Shown one piece after another: positions 38,261 through 48,572 of a DNA stretch of 64,000 nt. The notes beneath the pieces are model-generated. The model ran no database searches. It worked only from the letters and a program-made list of their open reading frames with translations, and had not been told where the DNA came from. The position numbers and the translations under genes were made by a program. Within the stretch, counting starts at the first letter, position 1. The number at the start of each line of letters is the position of its first letter. The stretch comes from Candidatus Bathyarchaeota archaeon (GTDB taxonomy: Archaea > Thermoproteota > Bathyarchaeia > 40CM-2-53-6): assembly GCA_005888735.1 (NCBI GenBank), contig VBBN01000030.1, positions 92,302 through 156,301 on the forward strand, in the 5' to 3' direction.

Positions 38261-38329
38261 TCGACTTCGGCTATTGAGCCTAACGATTCTAGGCTGTTCC
38301 GATGAACGGTGGTCGTCACGGAAAGTAGG

Positions 38330-38339
38330 TTTATATTTT
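38330..38339 (+). promoter_or_regulatory. Candidate TATA box upstream of TRAM-domain gene
   Basis: tttatatttt; implies a roughly 100-nt 5' UTR before ATG 38470. Confidence 0.5.
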
Positions 38340-38469
38340 GCAGGTCCTCAACGTTTCCTGCCGAAGGTTGACTTGCCGGAGAACGTCCGGTAGCCGTTGA
38401 CGAGACGACTGCTGCTTTCTCCCGAGGAAACCGGAACGAACGAGAAGAACGTATGAACGGAGGTGGAAG

Positions 38470-38709
38470 ATGCAGATGAGTTATGAGAGGAGAGGCTATG
38501 GTGGAGGAGGTAACCGATTCGGTCCGAAACCTGTCGAGGAAGGCAAAGAATACGACGTTGACATCAAGGAGATCAGCAGACGCGGAGAAGGAATAGCTCG
38601 TGTTGAAGGCCTAGTGGTCTTCATTCCGAACACAAAGCCAGGAGACCACGTAAAGATCAAGATTACCCGAGTTGCCCCACGATTCGCCTCAGGCGAGGTC
38701 GTGCAGTAA
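38470..38709 (+). CDS. Small TRAM-domain RNA-binding protein
   Basis: 79 aa: GKEYDVDIKEISRRGEGIARVEGLVVFIPNTKPGDHVKIKITRV. Confidence 0.92.
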   Translation: MQMSYERRGYGGGGNRFGPKPVEEGKEYDVDIKEISRRGEGIARVEGLVVFIPNTKPGDHVKIKITRVAPRFASGEVVQ

Positions 38710-38717
38710 CCGGTAAT

Positions 38718-38751
38718 GGGAGAGCTCAAGTTCTCCCCGTCCTCATTTTTT
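38718..38751 (+). terminator. Hairpin plus T-tract terminator between convergent genes
   Basis: GGGAGA-gctcaagt-TCTCCC stem followed downstream by T6. Confidence 0.55.
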
Positions 38752-38777
38752 GACTTCACTTGTTGTCTGAAACAGAA

Positions 38778-39104
38778 TCAAAGGTCGGGGTTTCCGACAA
38801 AAATGGCAAGGTAGCGAACCGGTTCTGAGCCCTCCTTTATCGAACTATGAACTGTACCCGGAGGGATGACAAGCATCGTCCCTGGGCGGATGCTAACTTC
38901 TCTATCCCCCACTCTAGCAACGCCTTTACCTTCAATGTAGTAGATAGTCTCCTCGACGTAGTGCGTGTGAGGAGCAACGATACCGTTTAGCTCCACGTAT
39001 CTCACGGAGAGCTCGTGGCCAGGCTCGGCTCGCGAGAGATACCAACGCTTGAAGTCGCCCACTCTCTCTGGGACGATGTCATTCAAACGCTTCACGATCA
39101 ACAA
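38778..39104 (-). CDS. Cupin-domain protein
   Basis: VAPHTHYVEETIYYIEGKGVARVGDREVSIRPGTMLVIPPGTVHSS. Confidence 0.9.
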   Translation of the reverse strand: MLIVKRLNDIVPERVGDFKRWYLSRAEPGHELSVRYVELNGIVAPHTHYVEETIYYIEGKGVARVGDREVSIRPGTMLVIPPGTVHSSIKEGSEPVRYLAIFVGNPDL

Positions 39105-39220
39105 TCCTCTACGAAAGGCCCAAAAGTTCCCAGTTTAAGGTTTGCAAAATGCCTCACCGCAGAGACTTGTAGAGCACTTGCATCTAAGCAGTAGCAAACG
39201 CTAAAGCCCCAGACCCTCCA

Positions 39221-39844
39221 TTGGGCATGAAGCCCCGTATGAAATTGGAGAGGCCAACCAAACTCGGCTATCTCGAACTCCGGGCCCTCATGGAACGGCG
39301 CCCGTTTTCGATACTGTCTTGGTCGTCCGGACTGCTCGCGCTTACCTTCGTCCTTTACTATGGGTTGACCGCCACAACTAACCCTCAACTGGGCTTTCAG
39401 TTTGTCCAGTCCGAGTGGCCGCCCCCTGGACTTTCCCCGTATTTCTATGCAAAACCCATAACATGGTTCGCCTACTTCAGCTTCCTGTATTGGACGTTCG
39501 GATTGGAAGCAAAGAGGGCCAGGTTTCTTACCCTCTCACCCGAGGTCCGAAGGTTCCTTTTCATCGGCACTGCAGTCGTCGCTTTCGGTGCGTTCTATGA
39601 GATCTTCTTCAACTTTGCAATCTGGTCAGCCCTTATCGCGGTCACGAGTGCCAACTGCACTCCTCTGCCTTGCAACCCTGATGTTCTCGCCAATCCGTAC
39701 CCAAACACAAGGACGACGCTTAACTTAGTTTTCGCAACAAAGGTGGTAATCACTGTTTTCGCTCTCTCAATCTATTCCCTTTGGTTCCTTAACAGAGTGG
39801 AGAAGGACCTAGACAGGAAGGAAGCCGCGTCCCGCTCACGGTAA
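39221..39844 (+). CDS. Multi-pass membrane protein, unknown function
   Basis: 207 aa with several hydrophobic helices. Confidence 0.6.
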   Translation: MGMKPRMKLERPTKLGYLELRALMERRPFSILSWSSGLLALTFVLYYGLTATTNPQLGFQFVQSEWPPPGLSPYFYAKPITWFAYFSFLYWTFGLEAKRARFLTLSPEVRRFLFIGTAVVAFGAFYEIFFNFAIWSALIAVTSANCTPLPCNPDVLANPYPNTRTTLNLVFATKVVITVFALSIYSLWFLNRVEKDLDRKEAASRSR

Positions 39845-39894
39845 GAGAATGATTAAACGGGAGCCTGGAAAATTCCTGGCCGCTGTCTACCTGG

Positions 39895-41067
39895 GTGTTG
39901 CTCTTGGAGTCTTGTGATGTTACTGTAATCGGAGCTGGGCCAGCGGGGGTTATGGCAGCGTGGAAGGCAGCATCTTCTGGAGCTAGCACAATTCTCCTTG
40001 AGCGAGAGACTGACCCTGGTCGCAAAGTGTGCGCGGAGGGAGTATTGGGAGGGGTTCTATCGGACGCGGAAATCGAGCCCTCATCTGAGTTTGTCGCCAA
40101 CAAGATTTCGGGTGCCGTCCTATACGCCCCGAATGAGAAGAAGCGAGTAAACGTTGCTGGAGAGGGGCTCATTCTCGACAAGCCCTCATTCCTAGGTGTA
40201 CTGGCCAAGAGAGCGAGCGGTTGTGGGGCTGCTGTCCGGTACGGAAACCTGATCGAGGAAATCGGCCGAGACGACGGTCATGTCATACTCAAAGGTCGAA
40301 AAAGCGGAGAAACCTTCACCCTTAGAACCAAAGTCGTAATTGGATGCGACGGCGTCGGTTCGCTGTTAGCCCGGAGGTTCTTCGCGAGAAACAAATATGT
40401 CGCCATCACCGCCCTACAATACTACATGACGGACTGCACTATAGAGGATGAAACGAAGCTCGAAATTTACGTGGGACATGAGAAAGCACCGTCAGGGTAC
40501 ATTTGGGTTTTCCCGAAGGGCGACGGAGACGCAAACGTGGGAATCGGCCTAAAAGGCGGAAACGCGAGACAACTCCTTGACCGTTTCATCGCGCAACACC
40601 CCAAGGCCTTCTCTAAAGCAAAAATCGGGAAGACGCTCGCAGCCCCCGTTCCTGTCGGAGGGGAAGTTGCTGAATTCGTTATCGATAATATGATGCTTTG
40701 CGGAGACGCGGCTGGGCAAGTCATCCCTCTGACGGGAGCTGGGATCCACACCAGTCTTGTCGCGGGAAAAGTCGCGGGAGAGGTCGCTGGAGAATCGGTG
40801 CAAGTCGGAGACGCGTCAGCTTCACAGCTCTATAGATACGTAGAACGGTTTGACCGACTCTTTGGGGAGAGAATCGAAAACAGTCTCAAGGCACTGGAGT
40901 CCTTCGAACGTTTCTCAGACCATGACCTTAACATCATAACAGAACTTCTTGAAGGCCAAGACCTCATGGACATGGCCAACGGCCTAAAGCCCAACAGAGC
41001 CGTTGGGCTTCTAGTTAGGCATCCTATCTTAGCGATGAAGGTGGCATATCAGCTTCTAACCAGTTAG
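39895..41067 (+). CDS. Geranylgeranyl reductase family FAD-dependent oxidoreductase
   Basis: CDVTVIGAGPAGVMAAWKAASSGASTILLERE; LCGDAAGQVIPLTGAGIHTS. Confidence 0.92.
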   Translation: MLLLESCDVTVIGAGPAGVMAAWKAASSGASTILLERETDPGRKVCAEGVLGGVLSDAEIEPSSEFVANKISGAVLYAPNEKKRVNVAGEGLILDKPSFLGVLAKRASGCGAAVRYGNLIEEIGRDDGHVILKGRKSGETFTLRTKVVIGCDGVGSLLARRFFARNKYVAITALQYYMTDCTIEDETKLEIYVGHEKAPSGYIWVFPKGDGDANVGIGLKGGNARQLLDRFIAQHPKAFSKAKIGKTLAAPVPVGGEVAEFVIDNMMLCGDAAGQVIPLTGAGIHTSLVAGKVAGEVAGESVQVGDASASQLYRYVERFDRLFGERIENSLKALESFERFSDHDLNIITELLEGQDLMDMANGLKPNRAVGLLVRHPILAMKVAYQLLTS

Positions 41068-41069
41068 AG

Positions 41070-41819
41070 TTGGCGAAAACGGGACCCACGGAAAAGACCC
41101 TCCTGAGATCCATACAGCGAAACGGCTGCATTCACCTTGCCCTCATAGATCCTGAGAAGCCACTCGAGTCACTCCCGGAGACAGTCGGGGAGCTGCAGAA
41201 GTTTGGAACAACTGCAATCATGGTAGGCGGCTCCACTGTGACCTCTTCAAGCGAGATCGACGCCACCGTCAAGACGATAAAGGCAAACTCTTCACTCCCA
41301 GTGATACTATTCCCGAATGGTCTACAAGGAATTAGCCGCTTTGCTGACGCCATCTTTTTTATGTCAATGCTCAACTCCTCGAAGCCCCAGTACATTACCG
41401 GCACCCAGGCCATGGGTGCCCCCATAGTGAAACGGTTCAGTCTCGAAGCAATTCCCCTCGGGTACATATTGGTCGGAGAAACCAACACGGCTGTGAGCAA
41501 AATTAGTGGGGCGGAAAAGGTACCTTACTCGAGACCGGATTTGGCCCAGGCCTACGCCCTTGCGGCGCAATACCTCGGGATGCGATGGGTCTACCTGGAG
41601 GCCGGGAGTGGCGCCGAGACACCCGTAACTGCGGAAATGGTTAGGAAAGTAGTATCGTCGGTCGAAATCCCAGTAATCGTCGGAGGTGGAATCAGAGAGC
41701 CCAAGCAGGCCGAAGAACTCGCCAAATCCGGGGCGAAAGCACTGGTCACCGGGACAGTTCTCGAAATAGAGGGGACGAGTCAGGTGAGTAGGATCATTGC
41801 TGCTCTAGGCCGGGAGTAG
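41070..41819 (+). CDS. Geranylgeranylglyceryl phosphate synthase
   Basis: HLALIDPEKP; YLEAGSGAETPVTAEMV; VIVGGGIREPKQAEEL; TTG start. Confidence 0.93.
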   Translation: MAKTGPTEKTLLRSIQRNGCIHLALIDPEKPLESLPETVGELQKFGTTAIMVGGSTVTSSSEIDATVKTIKANSSLPVILFPNGLQGISRFADAIFFMSMLNSSKPQYITGTQAMGAPIVKRFSLEAIPLGYILVGETNTAVSKISGAEKVPYSRPDLAQAYALAAQYLGMRWVYLEAGSGAETPVTAEMVRKVVSSVEIPVIVGGGIREPKQAEELAKSGAKALVTGTVLEIEGTSQVSRIIAALGRE

Positions 41820-41822
41820 CCA

Positions 41823-43658
41823 ATGGTCGAAGGCTACCGGCCGGGGGGAGGGATAGCAGGAACTGTTCACGCTTTCAACTTCATCCGAAGAATAAGTTTC
41901 CCAACAACCGCACAGTTAGTGTCCATGTTTTGTACCGAGGTATTTCTCCCTGCGGCCCTCGCTCTACCTCTCTCAGGGCTTGAACTTGCCACATCATTCA
42001 TCATTCCGGCCACAGTAATTATTCTCCCGTCACTAGTTGGCGAATTGCTAAACGCGAAGGTTTTCCTGCGAAGTGACGCGGTCCTCGATTTTCGACGACT
42101 GATGGGAGTCGAGCTGCTCTGTTGGGCGCCACTTCTCGTTTTGTTGCCGCTGGCCTCTGCGGCCACGTCGATTTTCAAATCTAGCGTGCTCTGGACCGAC
42201 GGCCTTCTGATGACCGTCACAATTTCCTTGCCCGTCAGATTTCTCACAATGTTTTCAATGCCGATTGCAGCTCAATGGAAGAGATTCACCGCAGCCACGC
42301 TCGTCCCAGCTCTGTCAATTCTCGCATATTTCTACGGGTTGTCCTTTCATCATATTCTGACAAGTTCAGCACTGTCTCAAACGAGCGTCCTATTCCTGTC
42401 AAGCGTTGCACTGTCAACGGTGGGCGTAATAGGAATACTTAGGGGGGTTGACAAGTCCGGCTCGCACCGAATCGGTGATGCTCCCCTGGCCCTCTTCCGC
42501 GCGTTTCTAGAGCATTGGCTGGAAGGTGAGAGTAAACCCCTAGAGTCTCGCCTCGCCCTAATCGGATCTCAGGCTAATGTTGAGACCTCTATTCTGGCGT
42601 TCGAGGGGAATCAAACTCAAAGCAGAGGGTGTATTGTCCTCTCCAGGTTCCACCCCGGCCCCTACAGAAACCTAGGCAGCGGAGGCCTCCCATCTAGGCT
42701 GAAGGCCGCCATTGCATCCTACAATGGCGCTATCGCCTTAATCCCCCACAGCATCTCAAATCACGAGCACAACATCATTGCTCAGGAAGATATCGCTCAA
42801 CTCATAGAAGGAACTGAGAAAGCGTACCCGACTGCAGTTGATGTCACAACAGCATCCCGCATGGTTCGGGAGAGGGTCGGTGATGGGCAAGCCAGTGCCC
42901 AGTGTTTTGGGAAGACGGCTTTGATCACGTTGACACTTGCTCCAAGAAGCATGGAAGACCTCCCACTCGAAGTAGCTCAATCCGTTGAAGCTACTGCACT
43001 TGGGAAGGGAGCGAAAACTCTTGTCATCGACGCCCACAATTCACTTGCTGGACCGACGAAAATTTCCCAAGAACAGGCAGCAGTTCTAACAGAGGTAGCC
43101 ACAAAGGACTTAGGAGTATGTATGAGCCTCCCACAGGAGACCTTCAAGATGGGAGTTGCTAGCGATCCTCTCAGGGAGTTCTCGCTCGAAGATGGGATAG
43201 GACCGGGAGGCCTTTCCATTCTAATACTCCAAGTGGGTGATCAACTAGCCGCTTATGTGACAGTCGACGGCAACAATATGCAAACCGGGTTCAGGGAGAA
43301 GGTTCTGAATGCACTCAAAGCACTTGGGATTGATGACGGTGAGGTCATGACAACAGACACCCACCTGGTCACGGGGCTCGTAAGGTCGCCGCTCGGGTAT
43401 CATCCTGTTGGCGAACAGATGCGGCAGGAGTTGTTTGTCGAGAGGTTAGTGGCCACGGCGAGAAGAGCAATCAATGAAATGGAGCCAGCTTCAGTGGGAT
43501 ATTCCAGTTTCAGCCTGAACCTTCGAATTTTGGGTTCAGAAACGTTCCAATCAATTACCTCGTTCGTCGGAGGCACGGCCCGAAGAATTGGCCGGTCATT
43601 CCTCTGGCTTGAAATAGTGGTGTTCCTAGCCGGCCTCGTCATCCTAGGCTTTCTGTGA
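41823..43658 (+). CDS. DUF2070 family membrane protein
   Basis: 611 aa; N-terminal multi-TM region, soluble part with SRFHPGPYRNLGSGGLPSRL and VIDAHNSLAG, C-terminal TM. Confidence 0.85.
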   Translation: MVEGYRPGGGIAGTVHAFNFIRRISFPTTAQLVSMFCTEVFLPAALALPLSGLELATSFIIPATVIILPSLVGELLNAKVFLRSDAVLDFRRLMGVELLCWAPLLVLLPLASAATSIFKSSVLWTDGLLMTVTISLPVRFLTMFSMPIAAQWKRFTAATLVPALSILAYFYGLSFHHILTSSALSQTSVLFLSSVALSTVGVIGILRGVDKSGSHRIGDAPLALFRAFLEHWLEGESKPLESRLALIGSQANVETSILAFEGNQTQSRGCIVLSRFHPGPYRNLGSGGLPSRLKAAIASYNGAIALIPHSISNHEHNIIAQEDIAQLIEGTEKAYPTAVDVTTASRMVRERVGDGQASAQCFGKTALITLTLAPRSMEDLPLEVAQSVEATALGKGAKTLVIDAHNSLAGPTKISQEQAAVLTEVATKDLGVCMSLPQETFKMGVASDPLREFSLEDGIGPGGLSILILQVGDQLAAYVTVDGNNMQTGFREKVLNALKALGIDDGEVMTTDTHLVTGLVRSPLGYHPVGEQMRQELFVERLVATARRAINEMEPASVGYSSFSLNLRILGSETFQSITSFVGGTARRIGRSFLWLEIVVFLAGLVILGFL

Positions 43659-43664
43659 ACACTC

Positions 43665-44729
43665 ATGGAATCAGACGAATCCCAGCACTACACGCAGCTT
43701 CCGAGAGAGGTCATCGTTGGCAAGGATGTCATAAGCCACGTAGGAGATGTTTGCCACAGACTTGGCTTCCGGGGTAATGCACTAGTAGTCTCTGGTCCCA
43801 TCACATATCCGCTAGCTGGAGAGAGGGTTGCCAAGTCTGTCGCGAAAGCAGGGCTCAGGGTCGACCATGTCATAGTCAAAGAAGCGTCAGAATCAATCCT
43901 TGAAGAGGTCATCACAAAGGTCAGACAGTCAGAAGTGAACCTTGTTCTCGGAGTGGGCGGAGGTAAAGACATTGACCTGGCAAAGCTATCTTCCGCGAGA
44001 GCCGCCGTTCAGTTCATGAGCATTCCCACGGCCGCAAGTCACGACGGAATTGCCAGCCCGTATGCTTCTATCAAAGGAAGCTCGAAACCCTATTCCATCC
44101 GAGGCCAAGCACCGATCGCCATCCTCGCCGACATTGGAATCCTAGCCCAATCTCCATACCAGCTTCTCGCCGCCGGATGCGGCGACATCGTTGCAAAATA
44201 CACTGCGGTGAAGGACTGGCAGCTAGCCCACAAGCTGAAGAACGAATACTACGGCGACTACGCCGCAGAGCTAGCCCTCATGAGTGCAGAGCTCGTCTCG
44301 AAAAACTCACGGGACATAACCCAGCGGAAGCTCGAGGGAGTCAGAACGGTGGTCGAGGCCCTGATCAGCTGCGGGGTCGCGATGAGCATCGCCGGTAGCT
44401 CACGGCCCTGCAGCGGAGCTGAGCATCTCTTCAGCCACGCTCTCGACATTGTTGCAGGAGAGACAAGTCTTCACGGCGAGAGAACGGGGGTCGGCGCCAT
44501 CCTGTGCGCCTACCTGCAGGGTTCCAATTGGGAATCCATACGGGACTTCCTACGCGAAATCGGAGCTCCATCTTCCGCGAAAGAACTGAAGGTGTCTCCT
44601 TCACAAATAGTGAAGGCTCTAACGATGGCGCACTCCCTCAGGCCAGAGCGTTACACGATACTCGGCGAAACTGGGGTCGCGGGGCCGGCCGCGGAACGCG
44701 TAGCAAAGGCTACGGGCGTGATAGAGTAG
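43665..44729 (+). CDS. egsA: sn-glycerol-1-phosphate dehydrogenase
   Basis: LVLGVGGGKDIDLAKLSS; SIPTAASHDGIASPYAS; SGAEHLFSHALD. Confidence 0.94.
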   Translation: MESDESQHYTQLPREVIVGKDVISHVGDVCHRLGFRGNALVVSGPITYPLAGERVAKSVAKAGLRVDHVIVKEASESILEEVITKVRQSEVNLVLGVGGGKDIDLAKLSSARAAVQFMSIPTAASHDGIASPYASIKGSSKPYSIRGQAPIAILADIGILAQSPYQLLAAGCGDIVAKYTAVKDWQLAHKLKNEYYGDYAAELALMSAELVSKNSRDITQRKLEGVRTVVEALISCGVAMSIAGSSRPCSGAEHLFSHALDIVAGETSLHGERTGVGAILCAYLQGSNWESIRDFLREIGAPSSAKELKVSPSQIVKALTMAHSLRPERYTILGETGVAGPAAERVAKATGVIE

Positions 44730-44737
44730 TCCAGACC

Positions 44738-45703
44738 TTGAAGGCAACAGCCCGAGCCTTCGCCATTCAAGGCCTTGTAAAATACCATGGTCTCCGAGAC
44801 CCTAGGCTTCGGCTCCCCTATCACGACAGCATATCAGTCTGCATGAGGGCGCTACCGACAATTACAACAGTGGAGATGGACGCTTACTATGCAAGAGACG
44901 AAGTAAACATTAACGGACGAATCCCGTCGCGAAGAGAACTCGATAGGGTCGAAGTCGTCCTAGACACACTTCGCCATATGGCAGCCAAGAGGGTCTACGG
45001 GCGCGTAGTATCACGCAACCCTGAGGTCGATGGCAAAGGCCTAGGCTTCTCCGCGTCAGGGTTTGCCGCACTAGGTCTGGCAGCTGCAACCGCGCTCGGC
45101 CTAGACCCCGGAACAAAGCGTTTGTCAGAGATAGTCCGGCTGGGAGCCGGGTCCGCCTCGAGAAGTCTAGTCGGGGGCTTCTCCATCTGGTACGCGAGCA
45201 GAAAACGTCACTCATATGCCGAACAAGTGGCGAAGCCCGATTCTGTCAAGCTTAGAACTATCATTGCACCAGTCAAGTCAGCCCTGAAAACGGACACAGC
45301 ACACAAAGACTCTGTCAGTTCACCTATGTTCAAGGCTCGCCTCCGTTACGTTTCCGCCCAGGTCTCAAAGATGAAACGAGCAATCGCCAAAGGCGATGTT
45401 CCTCGGATTGGAGCGATTGCGGAAGAGGACACACTGAACCTTCATGCTGTCACAATGACAGGGCCCGCTGGAATAATACTCATCACTCCGGTCTCCCTCG
45501 CGATACTACACGAAGTCCGGCGACTTCGCGAGGAGGACGACGTGCCGGCATGGTTCTCGTTAGATACAGGGCCTTCGGTATTCATCAATACACTTCCCGG
45601 CTCGGTGGAAAAGGTCAAAAGAGCCGTTGGGAAGCTCACTAAGGAACTCATCCTCTCGGCACCCGGGGGAGCGGCCGAAATCCTGGACGAGCATCTTTTC
45701 TAA
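44738..45703 (+). CDS. Mevalonate (di)phosphate decarboxylase family (GHMP)
   Basis: AIQGLVKYHGLRDPRLRLPYHDSISVCM; GLGFSASGFAALGLAAATALGL; GSASRSLVGGFSIW; TTG 44738 start assumed. Confidence 0.85.
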   Translation: MKATARAFAIQGLVKYHGLRDPRLRLPYHDSISVCMRALPTITTVEMDAYYARDEVNINGRIPSRRELDRVEVVLDTLRHMAAKRVYGRVVSRNPEVDGKGLGFSASGFAALGLAAATALGLDPGTKRLSEIVRLGAGSASRSLVGGFSIWYASRKRHSYAEQVAKPDSVKLRTIIAPVKSALKTDTAHKDSVSSPMFKARLRYVSAQVSKMKRAIAKGDVPRIGAIAEEDTLNLHAVTMTGPAGIILITPVSLAILHEVRRLREEDDVPAWFSLDTGPSVFINTLPGSVEKVKRAVGKLTKELILSAPGGAAEILDEHLF

Positions 45704-45743
45704 CCCGGGCCTTACACCTGGAATACTCAAGCGGAATACCCGA

Positions 45744-47264
45744 ATGTTTGCCAATAGGTTGAATGGTGAAGAGGGCAGGTTTGGCGACCTCCCACCGCTC
45801 AAGAACAAAGACCTCTCGGGGGAGGTTGTAACACGCTTCGCTCCGAACCCCGATTTCGTACTGCACCTTGGGAGTATAAGGGCAGCAATCCTGTCACATG
45901 ATTATGCGAGAAAGTATGATGGAAGATTTCTGCTCCGGTTCGAGGACACAGACCCTAGGTTGAAGAAATCAGCCCTTGAATACTACGAGGCAATCAGAGA
46001 CGACCTCAAATGGCTTGAATGCCCGTGGGACCAAGAGTGGATTCAGAGCGACAGGCTCTCACTCTACTATGAGCATGCCGTGAAGTTGCTGGACCAAGGG
46101 TCCGCGTACGTCTGCACCTGTGAGCGAGAGGCCTTCAGCGCCCGCATCAGCCGAGGGGAGCCCTGCCCCTGCAGACTCAAAGACCCCGCAACCAATCTGG
46201 ACGACTGGAGGAAGATGCTACACGGCGGCTATAGTGAAGGCGAGGCGGTGGTGAGAATCAAGACCGATATCACTCATCCCAATCCGGCTGTGAGGGATTG
46301 GCCTGCCTTTCGAGTAATCGACCCGGAAAAATACCCCCATCCTCGCGTCGGTACCAAGTACCGAGTCTGGCCCCTTTACAACATTGCCAGCGCGATCGAC
46401 GATCACCTCCTTGGAGTAACCCACATTTTTCGCGGAAAGGAGCACCTGACAAACGCCTTCCGTCAAGGCTACGTGTACAAGTACTTGGAATGGAAATACC
46501 CTGAAGCCATTCACTATGGACGGTTGAAAGCAGTAGGGTTTACGCTGAGCAAATCAGTAATGGTCAAACAGCTTGAGACAGGCCAGGTGAAGGATTACTC
46601 TGACCCGCGACTGCCCACCTTAGCTGCTCTTCGTCGAAGAGGATATTCACCAAACACTTTGAGAAAGATAGTCCACGAAATGGGTCCACGCCCCGTTGAC
46701 GCCACCCTGAGCTGGGACAACATCAACGCCGCCGACAGGAAGGAAGTAGACCGCATAGCCCACAGATACAACTTCCTTGTCGACCCGGTTCCATTGGATG
46801 TCACGGGAGTTCCCGGCAACTTTGAAGCACATCTTCCCCTCCACCCCGGGCAGCCAGAACTCGGAGCTAGAACTCTCAAAGTAAACGCTGAAGGGAACAA
46901 AGCACGGGTCTGGCTCTCAGGTGCCGACAAAGGTTTGCTCGCAACCTCCAATGTCTTGCGCTTGATGGAGCTGTTCAACGTTGAGGTTGAGAACGCTGAC
47001 GCGTCGCCGGCTAGCGCTCGTTTTCACAGCCAGGACTACATGACCGCGCGCAAACTAGGAGCACCACTGATACAGTGGCTCCCTGAGGGACAGCGAATCC
47101 AGTTCCAATCCGTGATGCCTGATGCTACCCTGGCCACCGGGCAGGCTGAGGAGAACGTGCTAGCAGAACCTGTCGGGAGCATTATCCAGATGGTCAGATT
47201 CGGCTTCGCGCGCATCGATTTCAAGGACAAGAGCCAGGTCGAAGTATACTATTCGCATCGCTGA
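45744..47264 (+). CDS. gltX: Glutamyl-tRNA synthetase (archaeal type)
   Basis: VVTRFAPNPDFVLHLGSIRAAILSHDYARKYDGRFLLRFEDTDPR. Confidence 0.92.
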   Translation: MFANRLNGEEGRFGDLPPLKNKDLSGEVVTRFAPNPDFVLHLGSIRAAILSHDYARKYDGRFLLRFEDTDPRLKKSALEYYEAIRDDLKWLECPWDQEWIQSDRLSLYYEHAVKLLDQGSAYVCTCEREAFSARISRGEPCPCRLKDPATNLDDWRKMLHGGYSEGEAVVRIKTDITHPNPAVRDWPAFRVIDPEKYPHPRVGTKYRVWPLYNIASAIDDHLLGVTHIFRGKEHLTNAFRQGYVYKYLEWKYPEAIHYGRLKAVGFTLSKSVMVKQLETGQVKDYSDPRLPTLAALRRRGYSPNTLRKIVHEMGPRPVDATLSWDNINAADRKEVDRIAHRYNFLVDPVPLDVTGVPGNFEAHLPLHPGQPELGARTLKVNAEGNKARVWLSGADKGLLATSNVLRLMELFNVEVENADASPASARFHSQDYMTARKLGAPLIQWLPEGQRIQFQSVMPDATLATGQAEENVLAEPVGSIIQMVRFGFARIDFKDKSQVEVYYSHR

Positions 47265-47333
47265 GCCACCCTGGCAAGTTACCTCAATCGACTCCATTCA
47301 ATAACAGTGCTGCTCATAATAATCGACTTGGGG

Positions 47334-48572
47334 TCAGTCCTTGAGCCTTGCTTGTGAAGGAATGTCTTCCCTAACTACAACTCCTGGCCCGATCCAGGAG
47401 CCGCCTCCGATCTTCACGCCAGGGAGGATGGAAACATTGATTCCTGTTCTGACGCTGTCGCCTATGATTGCACCAAGTTTCTTGCGCCCTGTATTCAACG
47501 CCTTCCTCTTGACGCTGGACATGATATTCGCCTCGTCAAAGCGCAAGTTAGCCGTAGTGGTTCCTGCTCCGAGTGAGGTGTCGTGTCCTATGATGCTGTC
47601 GCCAATGTAGGAAAGGTGCGGGACCTTCGCTCCATCCATCAGCACGCTGTTCTTTACTTCGCACGCCGCGCCAACTTTTGTATTCTTCCCAAGTGATGTG
47701 CCCCTCCGTAAGTATGCATTCGGCCCGACTACCGCCCCCTCTCCAAGGAAGACTGAGCCCTCCAGGCATGATCCTGATTTCACCACGGCCCCTTTGGACA
47801 GAATCGCTTTCCCTGTCACTCTGACATTATCTTCGACTGTCCCCTGGTTAGATGGCTCATTTGCTTCAACAGCGAGACTATTGGCCTCCAAAAGGTCCCA
47901 GGGATAGCTTACGCCGGCCCACTCGCCCGCCTCGAGTGGAAAGACTCTTACCTCTTCGCCTCGCCGGATGAGAATTCTCGTCGAGTCCGTCAGCTCAAGT
48001 TCACCCCGCGTAGACCGCTTCGTCTTCTCAACTGCCAAGATAGCTCTCGCAGGAAGGCAATACATACCTGCGTTCACTAACCCCGGACCCTTCCTCGATG
48101 CCTTTTCCCTAATCTCACTGATCAGACCGTCTTTCGCCTCTATAGTCCCAAATCTCGAAGGGTCGTCCACCGATGCGGCTGCTAGCATCGTCCCTCCTCG
48201 AGTTGCAGCCTGGGCAAATCTCCCGATAGCCGACGAGGCGTAATAGTCGTCGCCGTAGAGCACGAGAAAGTGGTCCTCACCTTTCAGCTCGTCCTTTGCA
48301 GTGGCAATAGCGTCAGCGGTTCCTCCTATGCGCTTCTGGGAGACGAACTTGATTCTACAGTTGAAGCGGCCCCCTCCGCCAAGGTGTGCTCTTATCATCT
48401 CCGCCCTGTAGTTCACCACAAGGACAAGGTCCCTGATCCCTGCGTTTGCTAGAGCACTGACCGTTCTCTCGAGGATGGCTCGGCCTCCGGCGGGGAGAAG
48501 ATGCTTTGGCATGTGCTCTGTCAGGGGCCAGAGTCTCACGCCTCGGCCTGCGGCGAGTATGACGGCTTTCAA
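47334..48572 (-). CDS. Sugar-1-phosphate nucleotidylyltransferase with left-handed beta-helix acyltransferase domain
   Basis: MKAVILAAGRGVRLWPLTEHMPKHLLP; hexapeptide repeats; GDSVRTGINVSILPGVKIG. Confidence 0.92.
   Translation of the reverse strand: MKAVILAAGRGVRLWPLTEHMPKHLLPAGGRAILERTVSALANAGIRDLVLVVNYRAEMIRAHLGGGGRFNCRIKFVSQKRIGGTADAIATAKDELKGEDHFLVLYGDDYYASSAIGRFAQAATRGGTMLAAASVDDPSRFGTIEAKDGLISEIREKASRKGPGLVNAGMYCLPARAILAVEKTKRSTRGELELTDSTRILIRRGEEVRVFPLEAGEWAGVSYPWDLLEANSLAVEANEPSNQGTVEDNVRVTGKAILSKGAVVKSGSCLEGSVFLGEGAVVGPNAYLRRGTSLGKNTKVGAACEVKNSVLMDGAKVPHLSYIGDSIIGHDTSLGAGTTTANLRFDEANIMSSVKRKALNTGRKKLGAIIGDSVRTGINVSILPGVKIGGGSWIGPGVVVREDIPSQARLKD

Noticed and set aside
44504-44737. 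N-terminal extension of the mevalonate decarboxylase ORF
   Set aside because: Overlaps the conserved 3' end of egsA in another frame; TTG 44738 gives a normal start
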